Positions 60,032-64,000 of a stretch of DNA of 64,000 bases are shown one piece after another. The stretch covers positions 310,001 through 374,000 of the forward strand of contig NC_061075.1 of NCBI RefSeq assembly GCF_021917145.1. Reading direction: 5' to 3'. Each line of letters starts with the position of its first letter. Positions within the stretch are counted from its first letter, which is position 1. Position numbers and translations under genes: made by a program. The stretch comes from Hypomesus transpacificus. Its lineage: Eukaryota > Chordata > Actinopteri > Osmeriformes > Osmeridae. Under the pieces are notes generated by a model, which was not told the origin of the DNA, ran no database searches, and was given only the letters and a program-made list of their open reading frames with translations.

Positions 60032-63000
60032 ATGGATGCAGGTAGGATGACTAGCTGACTAGCTTGGGCAGAACTGGTTAAATATTCTGCTATTTTAGTG
60101 ACCTACAAAATGTTACTATGGATAGTATACCGTGCTGTTTCCTGCAATCAGTTAGGTTCTTTATGCTTTTGTTATATTATGAGGACGGCCAGACTTTAAG
60201 CTAGACAGTCTGCTAGCTAGCGCGTTAGCTAGCAGTTGCTATCCTCTCATTCTGGGTGACACCTTTCATTATCGGTGGCCTCCCCGACGGGTGGAGTTGT
60301 CCTCATTTGGACTATTCCAATCGTAGAAAGTATAGGATTGGCATGGATCAAGGACGAAAACTCCACGTACCCAGGCTACCTCGGTTTACAAAACCATAAA
60401 CACTAGCCCTAGCTAGTGACAGCATTGGTCTAACGTGAGCACAAGTCGGCTTGCTTTGCCATGAGAATAAATAAACGTTGATGATGACTTCTTGAACGAT
60501 AGTATTTCATTCTTGTCGGGTGGCTAACTGTTTCGAATCTAAGTAGTTAGCCTTATCTGTCCTTGATAGCTGTCCCGCCCTACGCCCATATATTTGATTG
60601 TCATCACATCAGTCAGTGTCATCTGTCACCGAATCGCTGCAGTAACTGGAAGTGGACGAACAGGCTTTTAAATAGCGATATTTTTGCCGTCATTCAGCCC
60701 ACAGAGCAAGCGCTATCAGCCGATTAGCCAGCACGCTGATACATGGTTACTTATGTTTTCAGCTACCCTCACGTACGACACACTTCGCTTTGGAGAGTTT
60801 GAAGATTTCCCAGAGACCTCAGAGCCAGTGTGGATCTTAGGGAAACAGTTCAACGCGCTGACAGGTAGGGGGTCGCACCAGACAAACTGTCACAATGTCC
60901 CTCCACGTGCGTGACTCACCTGTGTTGATATACCTCATCCATTCATGAGCCGAAATGGATAGCTCTTCAAAACCTACTGTACAGATCTGGTCGGTTTATA
61001 ACAACTGCTTTTTCTCGATTCAGAAAAATATGATATTTTGTGTGATGTTACATCGCGACTTTGGCTCACGTACAGGAAAAACTTCCCTCCCATCGGTGAG
61101 TAAGCTTGGACGGTAAACTTTTTTGTTTAGAGAAACATTCAACCTTAGTCTGTGTTTAAACGTTAGCTGAGGACCTGAATATGTTGCAGGAGGAACAGGT
61201 CCCACGTCGGACACTGGCTGGGGCTGTATGCTGCGGTGCGGCCAGATGATCCTTGGGGAGGCTCTGATTTGCAGGCATTTAGGCAGAGGTAGTGACGGTT
61301 TTTTAATCAACATTTAAAAATAATACCCATATCAAATGCAATTAAGCTATAAAACAATCCAGATCAACAAGTTGATCTGTCACCCCAGCACCTTTCTATG
61401 CCTAGAGACTGCAAGTACTTCCTGGTACGGATCCCTGACTGTGCTGCAGTGTGTCAGTATGCCATACAAGGGAACAGCCGCAGGTCTAACACAGGGATGT
61501 TTGGGTTGCAGACTGGAGGTGGGTGAGGGGACAGCAGCAGAGAGAGGAGTATGTCAGCATCCTCAACGCTTTCATCGACAAGAAGGACAGCTACTATTCC
61601 CTTCATCAGATTGGTAAACAGGTGTCTTGGTCATGGCTGACGTATGTGAGTAGGTGTGGTGATAACAGGCTGTCCTGTTTCCCTGTTGCAGCCCAGATGG
61701 GGGTCGGAGAGGGGAAGTCTATAGGCCAGTGGTACGGACCCAACACTGTGGCACAGGTCCTCAAGTAAGTCCAGCCCTTAATGTTGTTCATGTTGATCGT
61801 TTGATAGAAAGCTCACCCCCTTAGCTTGTTGTCCTCAGGAAACTGGCAGTTTTTGACACGTGGAGCGGGCTGGCTGTACATGTAGCGATGGACAACACAG
61901 TGGTGATCGAGGAGATCAGTAAGTACACCAGTCAGGCCCTGGGGGTGGTACTGTCACTTTGGAAACTAAGACTTGTGTCAGTTTGCAATAAGGGAAAATA
62001 AAAGGATTTGTCAAATGCCTTCCCTCACTTCTTCCACTTCTCCTCAAAACCCCCGTCTTCCAGAGCGGTTGTGTATGCCGTGGCTGGACTTTGGGGGAGC
62101 AGCGTGTGCAGAGCCAGGGGGAGGAGGGGAGCTGAACGGGAGGCTGGAGGGGGCGTGTGCCCTGGCCGAGGAGGAGACGGCTCTCTGGAAGCCCCTGGTG
62201 CTGCTGATTCCCCTGCGCCTCGGTCTGACGGACATCAACGAGGCCTATATAGAGACCCTGAAGGTGAGATGGACGGAAAAAGCGAGGGAAAGGGAGAAAG
62301 TGATACAGGCAGGGAGGGAGAGCAATAGAGAGAGGAATGGAGCACTCCTTTATTTGCCCACTATAAACTGGTGTCGATCACCCTCCTTTTTGTGCACAGC
62401 AATGCTTCATGCTGCCTCAATCCTTGGGGGTTATCGGTGGGAAACCAAACAGTGCCCATTACTTCATCGGCTATGTAGGTACGTTCAGAGTCAATTAGCC
62501 ACACACACATAACAACATTAAACCCTGCCTAATAAGCTCACTGATTCATCTGAAGGGTTTGTTTGGGTCAGTTTGTTCTAATGTCCTGACCCTCCTGCAG
62601 GGGAGGAGCTGATCTACTTGGACCCCCACACCACCCAGCCTGCAGTGGAGCCCTGTGGGGATGGGCAGGTCCCGGACGACAGCTACCACTGCCAGCACCC
62701 GCCCTGCCGCATGCACATCTGTGAGCTGGACCCTTCCATCGCAGCGGTAGGTCAGGATGGGAGCAGGGCATGATGGGAATGATTAGAAAGCCAGGTGTTA
62801 TAAAGAGATGAACCTCCAGGTGTTGTAAGGAGATGAACCTCCAGGTACTTCACACGTGATCAGACTCTGATCCTGTTTCTGCTGTTCACCAGGGTTTCTT
62901 CTGCAGAACGGAGGACGACTTTGATGACTGGTGCATGCGCATCAGGAGGGTAAGTTTGGTCAGGGTTACGTTTGGATTACATTTACACTTATTTACATTT

Positions 63001-63613
63001 TCAATTTAGCCTGTTAACAGGCTGTTGCCTAAACTGACTAATAGTAAATAGATACTATAGAGAGAATAGAATAGAGTTTGAGCACTGAGGTGTAATGAGG
63101 TATGACAGCAGTGACCCTGTAGTATAATGAGGTATGACAGCAGTGACCCTGAGGTCTAATGAGGTATGACAGCAGTGACCCTGAGGTCTAATGAGGTATG
63201 ACAGCAGTGACCCTGAGGTAGAATGAGGTATGACAGCAGTGACCCTGAGGTAGAATGAGGTATGACAGCAGTGACCCTGAGGTCTAATGAGGTATAAGAA
63301 CACTGACCCTGAGGTATAATGAGGTATGAGAGCACTAACTCTCCTTCCTTCCCCAGCTGTCCTGCAGAGGAGGAGGTCTACCCATGTTTGAGCTGATAAA
63401 CAGTCAACCATCTCACCTCACCGCGCTGGATGTGCTCAACCTCACTCCTGGTAAGATAACCCCAACCTCACTCCTGGTCAAATAACCTCAGTCATTGATT
63501 GATGCCAATCCAGTTCATATTTCCCCTCTCTGCTCCTAGATTTCTCAGAGTCAGGCCGGCTGGAGAGGTTTTTTGACTCCGAGGACGAGGAGTTTGAGAT
63601 TTTGTCTCTCTGA
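60032..63613 (+). CDS. ATG4B: ATG4B, autophagy cysteine protease, complete
   Basis: ATG4B cleaves the C-termini of ATG8-family proteins (LC3, GABARAP) before lipidation and removes the lipid afterwards, in the cytosol. CDS exons: 60032-60041, 60763-60864, 61024-61095, 61190-61288, 61512-61613, 61692-61764, 61839-61918, 62064-62263, 62400-62478, 62601-62746, 62893-62949, 63357-63450, 63540-63613. Phases agree, giving 395 aa (human 393). The start [20 protein letters not shown] matches human. The catalytic cysteine is in [12 protein letters not shown], the Asp/His pair in [13 protein letters not shown], and the regulatory loop region in [18 protein letters not shown]. The C-terminal LIR motif FEIL is present just before the stop. 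The acidic end [12 protein letters not shown] is conserved. The first coding exon holds only 10 coding bases. Confidence 0.97.
63095..63335. repeat. 32-bp minisatellite in ATG4B intron
   Basis: About 7 copies of a unit gaggtctaatgaggtatgac plus agcagtgaccct, with gtcta/gtaga/gtata variants. The array lies just upstream of the exon starting at 63357. Confidence 0.94.
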
Positions 63614-64000
63614 AAACGAGGGTAGGACTACGGTTTGCTCTCCTGGTGGAACACGGAGGATCTCTGCATCAAAAGGGAAGTGGAACTGGTGACCTCGCCG
63701 CTCAGTTTGGCTCCAGAATGGCGTTCAGTTGTCGTGTTTCACAGCGTCCTTGGAAACCGCCACGCCCGGCCCGCAGTCCTGCCAGGAGAGATCCTGATGA
63801 GGCCCGTGACAGCCAGGGCACAGGACTCATTCAATATGCACATCGTCACATAACGCGTTTCCATGATTTTCTTTTGAGTCTTAACACTTTAAATGTTTAT
63901 TTTAAAGTGATATATTGTGCCTTTCCCTGTACCCCCAAAGCAGAATTGCAACATGTTGATGGTGTTTTGTCAAGAACTTGGTTAGATAGCGATGCATACT
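63614..64000 (+). other. ATG4B: ATG4B 3' UTR, running off the window
   Basis: No further coding exon and no AATAAA seen before the window ends. Confidence 0.5.

Overview
The window is nuclear DNA from a ray-finned fish, almost certainly a teleost. The evidence is five intron-rich vertebrate genes with GT-AG introns, a 5'-truncated L2-type LINE, L2-tailed SINE remnants, short non-autonomous hAT elements with 8-bp target duplications, two nuclear tRNA genes, and very many minisatellites. I cannot name the species. One assembly gap of exactly 100 N lies at 44115-44214.

Layout, left to right. About 565-1875 is an L2-like LINE fragment. 2098-2292 is a hAT MITE. 2360-2431 is tRNA-Pro(TGG) on the minus strand and 2632-2705 is tRNA-Ile(AAT) on the plus strand. 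From about 15.9 kb down to 5033 (3' UTR perhaps to about 3650) the minus strand carries HDLBP (vigilin), with 26 coding exons that sum to 1271 aa. From about 18.34 kb to about 46.09 kb the plus strand carries FARP2 (FERM, DH and PH domains). Its 3' coding end, the second PH domain, is missing and probably lies in the gap. From about 51.55 kb down to 46218 the minus strand carries STK25, a GCKIII kinase. 53569 to about 59.44 kb on the plus strand is BOK, a BCL2-family gene (213 aa). 60032-63613 on the plus strand is ATG4B, an autophagy protease (395 aa).

This gene order and orientation matches, from memory, human 2q37: HDLBP(-), FARP2(+), STK25(-), BOK(+), ATG4B(+). SEPTIN2 (between HDLBP and FARP2) and THAP4 (between BOK and ATG4B), which sit there in mammals, are not recognisable here. 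The genes do not form a pathway. They are neighbours by conserved synteny: an RNA-binding protein, a Rac GEF adaptor, a kinase, an apoptosis regulator and an autophagy protease.

The most unusual content is in the introns. FARP2 intron 1 (8.2 kb) is a cluster of unrelated minisatellites. In FARP2 a 35-bp repeat has copied an exon's own 5' splice site into a row of six candidate donors. In HDLBP a roughly 930-bp array begins three bases inside a 5' splice site, and each unit carries a branch-point-like TTAAC plus pyrimidines with no AG. FARP2 also shows a candidate 21-nt in-frame microexon in PH1 and a long alternative terminal coding exon that would give a FERM-only protein.
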